From Anaerolineae bacterium (GTDB lineage: Bacteria; Chloroflexota; Anaerolineae; Promineifilales; Promineifilaceae): a stretch of DNA of 64,000 nucleotides. Made by a program: the position numbers and the translations under genes. Below, one piece after another: positions 44,409 through 53,410 of the stretch; position 1 is the first letter of the stretch; each line of letters opens with the position of its first letter. The notes below the pieces were generated by a model. It made no database searches. It worked only from the letters and a program-made list of their open reading frames with translations, and was not told where the DNA came from. The stretch spans positions 1 through 64,000 of the forward strand of contig JAMLHW010000013.1 in assembly GCA_023954475.1 (NCBI GenBank). The letters are read 5' to 3'.

Positions 44409-46004
44409 CTATTTGCGCAGAACGACCGGCATGACGACCGGGGTATCGTCGATCAAGAATGTGCCCGTGCCGACATTGTCACTGAGGTTAGTCTCGCCCG
44501 CAACCGGCGTGACGCGCACCCAAAAATTGTAGAAGCCAAGCCCTAGATTAGCCCAGGTTGTGCTGACAGTTGCCCGGGATCGGGCGCAACCACGCAGTCC
44601 ATCCGGAATGGTGACGGCACCGCCGATGGGTTGCGTCAGTGCTGCATCTTTGTAGAAGCGCACGGTGATTGGGCCTGTAACCATTTGTGTGCCGTTGTTG
44701 CGAATTTCGGCCGAAAGCTGCACATCCGCTTCGGCCGAAACAATTGGCCCAATCGAGCTTGACACACGTCCGACCAACAGATTCTTATTATATGAATTGG
44801 TATCAATGAAATCCTGATAGGATAGTCCGAGTTGGCTCAACGTCGTGAAGTCATCCTCCAGCAAGTTGCTGCCCCAGCCAATCGATGTTGAAAACATGCT
44901 AAACCACATCCATTGCTGTACCAAGCGGTTATTGTCAAGTGGATAACCCAGACTGGGATCGGCAGCGGTTTTGAGATATGACACCGATGCATCCATAAAA
45001 TCGTTGATGCGATCGATGGTAAATTGTTGCCCAAACTCATCGAGAAATGGTGTGCCACTGGGATACGTCGGTGAAAACAGGCTGGAAAATTCAGACAAGA
45101 TCAGGGGCTTGTTCTGCTGCCCGTGCTCTTTCATCCAGGTGCGCATGGCGACAACCTGATCCATAAAAATGCCAATGTCGTCGTGTTCAGCAATGCAATA
45201 GACATTGTCCTGGCTGCATTCAGATGGTGTGGCGGCACTGCGTTTCGCCAGCGCCGGGTCAGTTCCCAAAGCAATGCTGGCAATGCCGTTGGCGTTGCCG
45301 TTTTTATCTGCTTCCGCGAGGATGTAAATATGCATGTTCCAGACATCAACCGGGATGGTCGTGCCGTATTTGCCGATGTAGCTGTCCCAAACAATGTCCA
45401 GATATTGGAGGCGACCCGGCGTTACCTGGACGAGACCGGCTATGGCAACTTGTGCCGTCGGATCGATTTGTTTGATGAAGTGATACGTGTCGTGATACGC
45501 TTCAGCATAGACATCAGGAAACGTGTCGTCTTGGATGCTTTCAGTTGAACCGGGATCAGGGCCGCGATCAGGTTCGTTGCCAACCAGCCAGAGCGCGCCG
45601 GGATTTGCTTCCACCAGGTCTCCCAGACCCGCGTCTGTCAGTGGAGGAGAAATGGTAAATGTGGGCAGGTAAAGGCCGGAAGGCGTTTTGTCCTGCCTGA
45701 CGCGGATGACGTGTGCGAATTCGGCATTGTTGGACGGCATGACCGATGTGTTGGCGGTGAAATTTAGAAACCAGCCGAGGTCAAGCGTCGATATTCCGGA
45801 AACGCCCTCTTCCAATGTGGCCCCATAACGGCAATTAGCAACCTCTGCGGTTGGTGTGTAGTTACCGGTAATCAGATTGGAAGCAGCTGCGTTACTGACT
45901 GCTGCCGGCTTTCCATCATCGCTGGATACCAGAGTTGTCGAACTCACCATGAATAATAAAAACGCACCAGCCAATAATATTAAATAACCCATCTTTGTTT
46001 TCAT
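44409..46004 (-). CDS. Secreted glycoside-hydrolase-like protein, copy 1 of a tandem pair
   Basis: The 531-residue product has a signal sequence (residues 1-25, MKTKMGYLILLAGAFLLF) and a TIM-barrel-like domain. VGNEPDRGPDPG near residue 140-150 has the Asn-Glu-Pro of the acid/base Glu of clan A enzymes, and ILSEFSSLF near 303 has the second Glu. The C-terminal 130 residues (from about SAEADVQLSAEIRNNGTQM) are a CARDB-like beta domain, probably for substrate or surface binding. Two palindrome copies 25 bases apart near 44707 and 44732 both encode Ser-Ala-Glu here. The neighbour at 46210-47775 is a clear paralogue. Substrate unknown; plant or microbial polysaccharide is a guess. Confidence 0.8.
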   Translation of the reverse strand: MKTKMGYLILLAGAFLLFMVSSTTLVSSDDGKPAAVSNAAASNLITGNYTPTAEVANCRYGATLEEGVSGISTLDLGWFLNFTANTSVMPSNNAEFAHVIRVRQDKTPSGLYLPTFTISPPLTDAGLGDLVEANPGALWLVGNEPDRGPDPGSTESIQDDTFPDVYAEAYHDTYHFIKQIDPTAQVAIAGLVQVTPGRLQYLDIVWDSYIGKYGTTIPVDVWNMHIYILAEADKNGNANGIASIALGTDPALAKRSAATPSECSQDNVYCIAEHDDIGIFMDQVVAMRTWMKEHGQQNKPLILSEFSSLFSPTYPSGTPFLDEFGQQFTIDRINDFMDASVSYLKTAADPSLGYPLDNNRLVQQWMWFSMFSTSIGWGSNLLEDDFTTLSQLGLSYQDFIDTNSYNKNLLVGRVSSSIGPIVSAEADVQLSAEIRNNGTQMVTGPITVRFYKDAALTQPIGGAVTIPDGLRGCARSRATVSTTWANLGLGFYNFWVRVTPVAGETNLSDNVGTGTFLIDDTPVVMPVVLRK

Positions 46005-46067
46005 GTTTAGTGTAGGCTCCTGTTACAGTGTGTCAAATCGTTACGATACAATCAGTTTGAATACAGA

Positions 46068-46094
46068 CCCGGCACATGTTTGATGCGTGCCGGG
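46068..46094 (-). terminator. Hairpin downstream of the upstream glycosidase-like gene
   Basis: CCCGGCAC (46068-46075) and GTGCCGGG (46087-46094) form an eight-bp G+C-rich stem with an 11-base loop. On the minus strand it follows the stop of the 46210-47775 gene; the T run after it is weak (TCTGTATTC), so termination is likely but not certain. Confidence 0.5.
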
Positions 46095-46209
46095 CCTGTT
46101 GTCAAAGTTGGTTTTGTCCAGCTAGGGATTCGGCCGAAATCAGTTCAGGCCTTCTGTCGGTCGAGACAGTCTCAACTGACGCCGCTATTACTGTGCGTCC
46201 ACCACTGGC

Positions 46210-47775
46210 TCATCGGGTTGCAACTGGCAGATAGGTAGGACTTTCGTCGAGAATAAACGTGCCACTACGGACGTTGTCACTCAAATCGTCCTCGTCAGAG
46301 GCTTCAACCACTTTAACCCAATACGTATAAATGCCCGGTGTCAGATTGGGCCATGTTGTCGTTGCGTTGAGCGACTCGCGGGCACAGCCGCCCAGATCAG
46401 GCGTGATGACGACCGGATCGCCAATCATCTGGGTCAGTGCCGCATTTTTGTAAAACTGCACTGTGATGGAGGCAGTTTGCTTGCGCGCGCCTTTGTTATG
46501 AATATCGGCCGAAAGCAATACATCTGCCTTACCGCTGGAAAAGGTGCCGACATGATGAGACAAATTACCCACAAGTAAATCGGCGTTGTACGGATCGTCA
46601 TGGATGTGATCGCGATACGTTTGTCCCAACCAATTCAGCGTCGATTTGTCAGACTGGAGCAGATTACTGCCCCAGCCGGTGCGTTCAGAATGCATGCTAA
46701 ACCACATCCACTGCTGTACCAGGCGGTAATCATCATATTCATAGCCCAGATTGGGATCAGTTGTGTTGCTCATGTAATCGACTGTCGCATCCATGAACTC
46801 TTTGATGCGTGCGATTGTAAATTGATTGCCGTATTCATCCAGGAAGGGATCGCCGTCCGCTTTTAGCGGTGAGTACAGACTGGAAAATTCAGAAAGGATC
46901 AGCGGTTTATTCTGTTGCCCATGCGCTTTCATCCATTCGCGCATGGCAACAACCTGTTCTGCAAACCGGTCAATATTATCGTGTTCTGCAATACAATAAA
47001 CTTGGTCTAAACTGCATTCGCTGGCTGTGCCACTGCGTTTCCCCAGCGCCGGATCGGTTCCCAGAGCGACATTGGCGGTATCGTTTGGATTGCCGTATCG
47101 GTCTGTTTCTGAAAGAACGTAGAGGTGCATGTTGAAAACGTCAACCGGCATCGGATGTCCGTACAAATCGCGATAGGTATCCCAGACGATGTCCAAATAT
47201 TGGAGACGACCTGGCGTTACCTGCACCAGACCGGCAATAGCAACTTCGGCCGAAGGGTCGCGCTCTTTGATATAGTAATAAGCATCGTGATATGCTTGCG
47301 CATATATTTCGGGAAATGTGTCGTCTTGTTTTCTGATTAATGAGCCGGGATCAGGGCCGCGGTCCGGTTCGTTACCTATCAGATAGAGGCCACCGGGATG
47401 ATCGTCAATGACTTGTCCAAGCCCACCGTCAGTTAGGGGAGGTGAAATGCGGTAGGTGGAAAGATAAACACCTGTATCGGTCTTGTCCTGACTGACGCGA
47501 ATGCCATGAGCATATTCCGCGCCGTTAGTAGGTACAATCGTTGGCGAAGCGTAGAAATCGAGGTACCAGCCGGCACCCAGTTCTTCAAATCCTGACTCAC
47601 CTGCGGTCAGGGTCGCACCGTAGCGACAGTTGGCAATGTCACTTTCGGGTGCTGCGTACACGGTCGAACGCGAAATTGTATTTTCGGCCGAATTAGAGGC
47701 AAAACCGTGAGCAGTTGTTACAACCAGTACAAATCCCAACAGCAACATCATCGTGTAAAGAACTTTTAAGCGCAT
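46210..47775 (-). CDS. Secreted glycoside-hydrolase-like protein, copy 2 of a tandem pair
   Basis: The 521-residue protein has a signal peptide (MRLKVLYTMMLLLGFVLVV), the same barrel as its neighbour with IGNEPDRGPDPG near residue 133-144 and ILSEFSSLYSP near 295, and the same CARDB-like tail (LLSADIHNKGARKQTASIT). AAGGAG lies eight bases before ATG 47775. Conserved stretches shared by the two copies include QYLDIVWD, VNLIKQ-like helices and AHGQQNKPL. The pair has clearly arisen by duplication, but the copies differ widely outside these motifs, so it is old. It is the first gene of this minus-strand set. Confidence 0.8.
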   Translation of the reverse strand: MRLKVLYTMMLLLGFVLVVTTAHGFASNSAENTISRSTVYAAPESDIANCRYGATLTAGESGFEELGAGWYLDFYASPTIVPTNGAEYAHGIRVSQDKTDTGVYLSTYRISPPLTDGGLGQVIDDHPGGLYLIGNEPDRGPDPGSLIRKQDDTFPEIYAQAYHDAYYYIKERDPSAEVAIAGLVQVTPGRLQYLDIVWDTYRDLYGHPMPVDVFNMHLYVLSETDRYGNPNDTANVALGTDPALGKRSGTASECSLDQVYCIAEHDNIDRFAEQVVAMREWMKAHGQQNKPLILSEFSSLYSPLKADGDPFLDEYGNQFTIARIKEFMDATVDYMSNTTDPNLGYEYDDYRLVQQWMWFSMHSERTGWGSNLLQSDKSTLNWLGQTYRDHIHDDPYNADLLVGNLSHHVGTFSSGKADVLLSADIHNKGARKQTASITVQFYKNAALTQMIGDPVVITPDLGGCARESLNATTTWPNLTPGIYTYWVKVVEASDEDDLSDNVRSGTFILDESPTYLPVATR

Positions 47776-47975
47776 ATATAGGACTCCTTATCTGTGTTTT
47801 CCGCCAGTCTCGTCTTGCGATAAACTGTCCGGAGCGGCTCATTTTTTACCAGAACTCTAAGTAAAATCAAACGATATTGGTAGAATTGCCACGTAATCTA
47901 ACCACCCTCTTTGGCAGATTAGAGTCGACCAAGTACAGTTCACGACCGCCAAACCGGGCGGGATTACAAGCAACT

Positions 47976-50405
47976 ATGGATCAAAAATCACTGCATACCC
48001 TTGAATATCACAAAATCCTGGCGCGCCTTGCCGAACACACCGGCTTCAGCGCCGGTCGCGATCTTGCCCTGGCCCTGCAGCCGACTACCGAAGTAGCTTT
48101 GGCACGCTTGTGGCAGGCAGAGACGCGTGAAGCACGCGCACTGTTTGACAGTGATGCCGACATCACGATTGGCGGCGCGCGTGACGTACGCACCGCAGTC
48201 GAGCGCACTGAACGCGGCTATGTTTTGGGCACGGATGAGTTTCTGGCTGTCAAAAACACGCTAATCGCGGCTCGCACATTGCGTCGCAAACTGTTGCGGC
48301 TTGAAGATAGTTCGCCGCATTTGGCCGATATTGCCGCGCAGATCGAAGAATGTCCCGGTCTTGTTGCAGCCATCACGAATACGATTGACGATCAGGGTGA
48401 GGTGCTGGATAGCGCCAGTCCGGCATTGGCGCGTATACGCCGTGATTTGAGTCTGGCTTACAATCGCTTGCAGGACAAACTGCGCACATTGCTCAACAGC
48501 AGCAACGGACAATATTTGCAGGAGCCGATCATTACGTTGCGAGCCGGGCGGTATGTCGTGCCCCTGCGTGCAGAGCACAAGGGGCGGATCAAGGGTGTTG
48601 TCCATGACCAGAGCGGCAGTGGGGCGACATTGTGGATTGAACCGCTGTTTACCGTGGAGTTGAACAACCAATACCGATCATTGCAAATCCAGGAGGCCAA
48701 GGAAATCGAACGGATTCTGGGCGAGCTTTCGGCCGATATTGCGCAGCAAGGCGAGGTTATCAAACGGGTTGTCAATTGCATGGCCGAACTCGATCTCATC
48801 TTTGCCCGTGCCCGTTTCGCTGCTGCACTGGATGGCGTCGAACCGCAATTCGTCGATTGGAAACCGGCCAAAGCTCCGAATCGGCCGAAACACCACAACA
48901 AGCGCCCGGTAGACGACACCGTACCATTCGTCATGCATCCCGGCTCCACACTCTGGATTCGCGCCGCGCGCCATCCGCTGCTCGATCCGGGCACAGTTGT
49001 CCCTACCGATTTTCTCGTCGACGACGACATATTTATCGTGTTGATTACTGGACCCAATACGGGTGGCAAGACAGTCAGCCTGAAAAACCTCGGTCTGATG
49101 GTACTCATGGCGCAGTCTGGCCTGCACTTGCCGGCTGTCGATGCCCGGTTAACAGTATTTGATGATGTTTTCGCCGATATTGGCGATGAACAATCCATTG
49201 AGCAGAGCTTATCGACGTTTTCAGGACATATCACCAACATCGTGCGCATTCTCGAACGCGTTGACGAGCGGTCACTTGTGCTGTTTGACGAGTTAGGCTC
49301 CGGCACCGATCCGGCCGAAGGCGCAGCCATTGCCCAGGCGATCACCAGCTATTTGCGCGACAAAGGCGCGACAACGTTTGTCGCCACCCATTATCCCGAA
49401 CTCAAACTGTACGCGAATCAGACACCGGGCGCGACGAATGCGTCGTTATTGTTTGACATCGACACCTTGTCGCCAACGTACGAGATGATCATTGGCATTC
49501 CAGGGAAATCAAATGCGCTGGCTATTGCCCGCCGCTTGGGTCTTGACGACGGCATTTTGGATGAGGCGATGGTGTTACTGGGCGGTGATACGACACAAAC
49601 TGAGGCGTTGCTCGAATCGATTCACACGATTCGGGAGAAAATTGTCTCAGAAGAGGCGGCGACACGGGTTGCATTGCGTTCGGCCGAACAGGAACGGGAT
49701 GTCTTGTTGACGCGCTTGGAACAGATAGATGCAGAGCGCCGTGAAATTCTCAACAACGCCCGCCGCCAGGCAGAAGAAGAACTGGAAGCGGTGCGTGAAG
49801 AAATCCGTTTGGCACGTCGACAGATTCGCGAAGCCGCTTCGCTCAATGCATTGAAAAAAACCGGCCAACTCATTGAAGCGATCCAGGATGAGATTCCGGA
49901 CACCGTCGAACCGACTCCGATGCCGGATCGGCAGCCATCGTGGAAGCAGCAGCGTGCATTGCAGCCGGGCGATACAGTCTACGTCAAAACGTTGCAGACC
50001 ACGGGCGAAATCATCGAGGTAGACCGCAAAAGCGCCGCCGTTGCTGTAGGGCGGTTGCATACACGCGTCGACATAGCCGATTTGCAGTTGCGTGAACGTG
50101 TCGAGGAAGAACCGACTGTCGAATTAGGTATATCATCGTCACCAGCCAGACCATCCGTGAAAATGGAACTCGACTTGCGTGGACAGCGGGTTGAAGCCGG
50201 ACTGGCGCGGTTAGAGCAGTATCTGGATACGGCATCTTTGTCGGGATTGCCATTTGTGCGCATTATCCACGGCAAGGGTACTGGCGCTTTGCGCAAAGCG
50301 GTGCGCCAGGCGCTGAGTACAAGTCGTTATGTCTCTTCGTGGGAAGAAGGGAGAGAAGGGGAAGGTGATGCCGGCGTGACGGTGGCGCATTTGCGGCACA
50401 GTTAG
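47976..50405 (+). CDS. mutS2: MutS2 endonuclease/ATPase with Smr domain
   Basis: From ATG 47976 the protein is 809 residues, close to the usual 780-800; a start at TTG 47877 would add 33 unmatched residues. MutS2 acts on branched DNA and on stalled or collided ribosomes. Visible parts are the start LHTLEYHKILARLAEHTGF, the core LYNRLQDKLRTLL-like helix, Walker A GPNTGGKT near 358, Walker B LVLFDELGSGTDPAEGAA near 430, a long coiled coil (Arg/Glu-rich, 520-640) and the C-terminal Smr nuclease with LDLRGQRVEAGLARLEQYL near 732-750 and IHGKGTGALR near 770. Palindrome copies lie near 48729, 48881 and 49680. Confidence 0.95.
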   Translation: MDQKSLHTLEYHKILARLAEHTGFSAGRDLALALQPTTEVALARLWQAETREARALFDSDADITIGGARDVRTAVERTERGYVLGTDEFLAVKNTLIAARTLRRKLLRLEDSSPHLADIAAQIEECPGLVAAITNTIDDQGEVLDSASPALARIRRDLSLAYNRLQDKLRTLLNSSNGQYLQEPIITLRAGRYVVPLRAEHKGRIKGVVHDQSGSGATLWIEPLFTVELNNQYRSLQIQEAKEIERILGELSADIAQQGEVIKRVVNCMAELDLIFARARFAAALDGVEPQFVDWKPAKAPNRPKHHNKRPVDDTVPFVMHPGSTLWIRAARHPLLDPGTVVPTDFLVDDDIFIVLITGPNTGGKTVSLKNLGLMVLMAQSGLHLPAVDARLTVFDDVFADIGDEQSIEQSLSTFSGHITNIVRILERVDERSLVLFDELGSGTDPAEGAAIAQAITSYLRDKGATTFVATHYPELKLYANQTPGATNASLLFDIDTLSPTYEMIIGIPGKSNALAIARRLGLDDGILDEAMVLLGGDTTQTEALLESIHTIREKIVSEEAATRVALRSAEQERDVLLTRLEQIDAERREILNNARRQAEEELEAVREEIRLARRQIREAASLNALKKTGQLIEAIQDEIPDTVEPTPMPDRQPSWKQQRALQPGDTVYVKTLQTTGEIIEVDRKSAAVAVGRLHTRVDIADLQLRERVEEEPTVELGISSSPARPSVKMELDLRGQRVEAGLARLEQYLDTASLSGLPFVRIIHGKGTGALRKAVRQALSTSRYVSSWEEGREGEGDAGVTVAHLRHS

Positions 50406-50455
50406 CACTAGTATAAGCAAGTCAGATTGGTGTGCAATTTCTTACACAACACCAA

Positions 50456-50484
50456 TTGAATGGGCATTACGGCTATGCTACACT
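50456..50484 (+). promoter_or_regulatory. Promoter giving a leaderless TPR-gene transcript
   Basis: TTGAAT at 50456-50461, a 17-base spacer, and TACACT at 50479-50484. Exactly six bases separate it from ATG 50491, and no Shine-Dalgarno sequence is visible. The predicted transcript starts on the ATG. Confidence 0.65.
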
Positions 50485-50490
50485 GTTGCT

Positions 50491-50976
50491 ATGAACGAGA
50501 ATATTGCCTATCAAAAAGCGATGGTTTTATTTGAGCGTGCTTTCCGGCAGCAGATGCGTGGTGAGTTCGGCGATGCTGTCGAACTGTACGAAAGCTCGTT
50601 GCTGTTGCACCCAACGGCCGAAGCGCACACGTATCTGGGCTGGACTTATGGCATGATGGGTCGTCTGGATCGGGCGATTGAGGAATGCGAAAAGGCAATC
50701 GTCATTGATCCGACGTATGGCAATCCATACAACGATATTGGCTCGTATTTGATTGAGAATGGAGAGTGGGAGGAAGCTGTTTCCTGGCTGGAGAAGGCTT
50801 TGGTTGCGGAGCGCTATGAAACACCGCAGTTTGCCCTTATCAATTTGGGGCGTGTCAATACGCATTTCGGCCGATACCGCACTGCACTTGACTATTATGA
50901 CGAAGCATTGGCAGTCGACCCGTTGAACCGCATGGCGCTCAATCTCAAATATACATTACTGGGTAGACTCAATTAA
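50491..50976 (+). CDS. Tetratricopeptide-repeat protein
   Basis: The 161-residue protein consists of about four TPR units: ALFERAFRQQMRGEFGDAVELYESSLLL-type first helix pair, then AEAHTYLGWTYGMMGRLDRA, NPYNDIGSYLIENGEWEEA and ALINLGRVNTHFGRYRTAL, the last with an FGR encoded by the palindrome copy near 50867. TPRs mediate protein contacts; no catalytic domain or signal peptide is present. The start ATG 50491 is predicted to be leaderless. The partner is unknown. Confidence 0.88.
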   Translation: MNENIAYQKAMVLFERAFRQQMRGEFGDAVELYESSLLLHPTAEAHTYLGWTYGMMGRLDRAIEECEKAIVIDPTYGNPYNDIGSYLIENGEWEEAVSWLEKALVAERYETPQFALINLGRVNTHFGRYRTALDYYDEALAVDPLNRMALNLKYTLLGRLN

Positions 50977-51025
50977 TACAACTCAGAATCCGTGTTTCTG
51001 ACGAGACTCGGTTTTCTGTAACCTG

Positions 51026-52318
51026 CTATAACTCAGACAGTGTGGTGGACTCAGCGTCAGCCGCACGGTTTTTCTTTGTTGCGACCAGCCACGCTGCCAG
51101 AGCAACACCCCACACCAGCCACGCCATATCAGCCGTGCGCGATGCCCATACCGGCGCATCGAGCAGACCATGTGTCAGCATGGCAAGCTGACTGAGCAAC
51201 AAGCCTGCACCAATGCCTGCCTGGATGGCGTCGTTTGATTTTCGGCCGAATTGATACAAGCGCCAGGTGACTGCAATCACAATAAACAAAGTTGCCAACC
51301 AGCCGATCAAGCCGGGTAAGCCCAGGTCGACGCCAACCTGCAAAACCAGATTGTGAGCGTGAGGAATAGAGCCGGGTGGCGCGAGAAAAAACGGGTAGAG
51401 TATGTCAGCGACCGTGCCGAACATGCCCATGCCAATGCCGGTGATCGGAAAATCCTCCAGCATGTAGAGCGCTCGCGACCAGATTTCGAGACGACCTGAC
51501 AGGGATGATATGTCACCGCCAACAGCTAACTGATTGAGTATCGTCGTCGGTCCTACGGCTACGATGACGGCAACGCCCCCTACGAGCGCCAACGGCACAA
51601 TCCACCACAAGCGCGGCCAACGCAAAGCGATCAATACCACCAGAACGACGCCCAGAGCTAACAACGCGCCACGCGATGTTAGCAAGACGACCATACCGCC
51701 TACTGCGCCTGTGACCAGCAGCAGCAACAGGCGTTCCCACCACGCCAGCGACGAAAACGCAAACAACAGGAGTGCAACCGGCAGCGGAAAGAGCAGTACC
51801 AACACGCCGGCCATAATATTCGCATTGACGCCATCTGCAATCAGCACGGGGAGTGCCGGCAATGGGCGCAAGGCGATGCTGAGTAAAGCTGTGCGGTCGG
51901 TGACGGCCAGCGGTGTCAGCAGTGCAAGGCCCAGTCCAGCCAAAGCCAGCAAGATAACGACCACGTGAACGCGGCTTGCCGTGCTGCTCCAGTGGACGAC
52001 GGCATAGAGTGCCAACAATCCCAGTGCAAGCTGCCAGGCGACCGGAATCGTAATAGTGTGATCGGCCGATGCCCACAGCGAAACCGGAATCGCCAGCGCC
52101 ACCGGCACAAGCGCCCAATCGGCCGGTGTGCCGTGCCACAATTTGCGCGTTGCCAGCCAGCGCAACGGCCAAAACAGCGCAGCTAGCAGTACAGCGACCG
52201 GTGTAAAGCGCGGTTCAGCAACGCTGAGCGCAACGCCGCCCAGAACGATCCACAGTTCGGTATCGAGCAAACGGGCTGGAAGTCCACGTCGCGTGGGTTG
52301 GTCAGGGTGCGTGGTCAT
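51026..52318 (-). CDS. O-antigen ligase/polymerase-like (Wzy/WaaL/PglL type) membrane protein
   Basis: The 430-residue protein has about eleven hydrophobic segments and a large loop near residues 265-330 with SGRLEIWSRALYMLEDFPIT and IPHAHNLVLQVGVDLGLPGL, the pattern (R..W..A, HNL..Q) of the Wzy_C family. Members join glycan units or attach glycans to lipid A or protein from a lipid carrier. Its ATG overlaps the next upstream gene by four bases. The cluster context (bacillosamine pathway genes on the same strand) makes it a candidate protein O-glycan ligase or polymerase. A TCGGCCGA pair lies near 52062. Confidence 0.85.
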   Translation of the reverse strand: MTTHPDQPTRRGLPARLLDTELWIVLGGVALSVAEPRFTPVAVLLAALFWPLRWLATRKLWHGTPADWALVPVALAIPVSLWASADHTITIPVAWQLALGLLALYAVVHWSSTASRVHVVVILLALAGLGLALLTPLAVTDRTALLSIALRPLPALPVLIADGVNANIMAGVLVLLFPLPVALLLFAFSSLAWWERLLLLLVTGAVGGMVVLLTSRGALLALGVVLVVLIALRWPRLWWIVPLALVGGVAVIVAVGPTTILNQLAVGGDISSLSGRLEIWSRALYMLEDFPITGIGMGMFGTVADILYPFFLAPPGSIPHAHNLVLQVGVDLGLPGLIGWLATLFIVIAVTWRLYQFGRKSNDAIQAGIGAGLLLSQLAMLTHGLLDAPVWASRTADMAWLVWGVALAAWLVATKKNRAADAESTTLSEL

Positions 52319-53349
52319 GAGGCAAACGGAGATGAAACGAGCAAGGCCAGATAGATGTGTCGGTTTTGTCTGGTGCGGAAGTCGTAGCCTGCCAGGATGC
52401 GGTCGAGCGTCACGTATCTCGCCAGCAATTTCCTGCGCGTGCGTGACGGCTGCAGCGCGGTCAGGGCGGATGCGACATCGGGCAAGCCGAAGATGGCGTC
52501 GGCGTAGTGCAGGCTCAACCAGATGGGAACGGCGATGCGCCAGCGCAGTGCACGGTCGGCCAGGGCGGCCCAGTCAATGGCATATTTCCGCGCAGTGAGG
52601 GCGATGTCGAGTAAGCCACGCAGGGCGGCCATGCAGAACTGGTTGCTGACGGCCAGGTGGGCGGCGACGTGGAGGATCATATCTTCGGCCGACATGCGAT
52701 AAGCGGAAGTAACAGCCAGCACAATCCCACGTCGGCGTGCCCAAATTGCATCCAAATCGACGCGGGCAGTTTTTTGTAGAACGATGCCGGTAAACGGATT
52801 TGTGTGCAATTCCAAGCCGCCAATTGACCAGCCCGGCAAGTTGAATTTGATTTTGCCGGTGGCTGATAAGGAAAGTAGGTCAGATCGCCCACGGTTGGTG
52901 TGATGAAAGCCGGATGCTGCCAGATGCTCAATGCTACGCTGCATCGTCTCTGCACGCAACCATATGTCGATATCAGACATCGTGCGCAATGCGCGATCGT
53001 GATACACGTCCAGGGCCAGTGCCGCCCCTTTGAGCAAGACACATTCGATGTCGGCAGCGTTCAGCACCGCCAATAGTTTCTCCAATGACTGAAAATAGAG
53101 ATCGTTTTCGGCCGAAGCCAATGCCACATCAATGCGCAATGCTTGCGCCAACTCCGGCCAACTTTCACTGTAGCAATCAGCAGCAAATGGACCAATACCC
53201 TGCGAAATCAACCACGTCACCAGTGGCTCTAAAACCATGTCATGCTTTAAGCGCGCCGTACTAGAGGCCGGTTCGCCGAATGCTCTGAGAAAAGACAAAG
53301 CCGTAGCTTGATCAGGCCACGGCATTAATACTGAAGTATCGGTTGACAT
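52315..53349 (-). CDS. Nucleotidyltransferase-fold protein (PF14907-like) of glycan clusters
   Basis: From ATG 53349 the product is 344 residues; a longer TTG start at 53367 is possible. The family signature is KGAALALDVYHDRALRTMSD followed by IDIWLR near residues 104-130 and SGFHHTNRGRSDLL; the Asp pair matches the NTP_transf_5 active site. Members occur in exopolysaccharide clusters and resemble polymerase-beta-type nucleotidyltransferases, but their reaction is unknown. It overlaps the ligase-like gene downstream by four bases. AACGACGC before the start offers no clear ribosome site. Confidence 0.82.
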   Translation of the reverse strand: MSTDTSVLMPWPDQATALSFLRAFGEPASSTARLKHDMVLEPLVTWLISQGIGPFAADCYSESWPELAQALRIDVALASAENDLYFQSLEKLLAVLNAADIECVLLKGAALALDVYHDRALRTMSDIDIWLRAETMQRSIEHLAASGFHHTNRGRSDLLSLSATGKIKFNLPGWSIGGLELHTNPFTGIVLQKTARVDLDAIWARRRGIVLAVTSAYRMSAEDMILHVAAHLAVSNQFCMAALRGLLDIALTARKYAIDWAALADRALRWRIAVPIWLSLHYADAIFGLPDVASALTALQPSRTRRKLLARYVTLDRILAGYDFRTRQNRHIYLALLVSSPFAS

Positions 53350-53410
53350 GTGTATAGCGTCGTTCAAGGACTACACACCTCTTCTAAAGGCTTGTTGGCT
53401 CAGCTATCAT

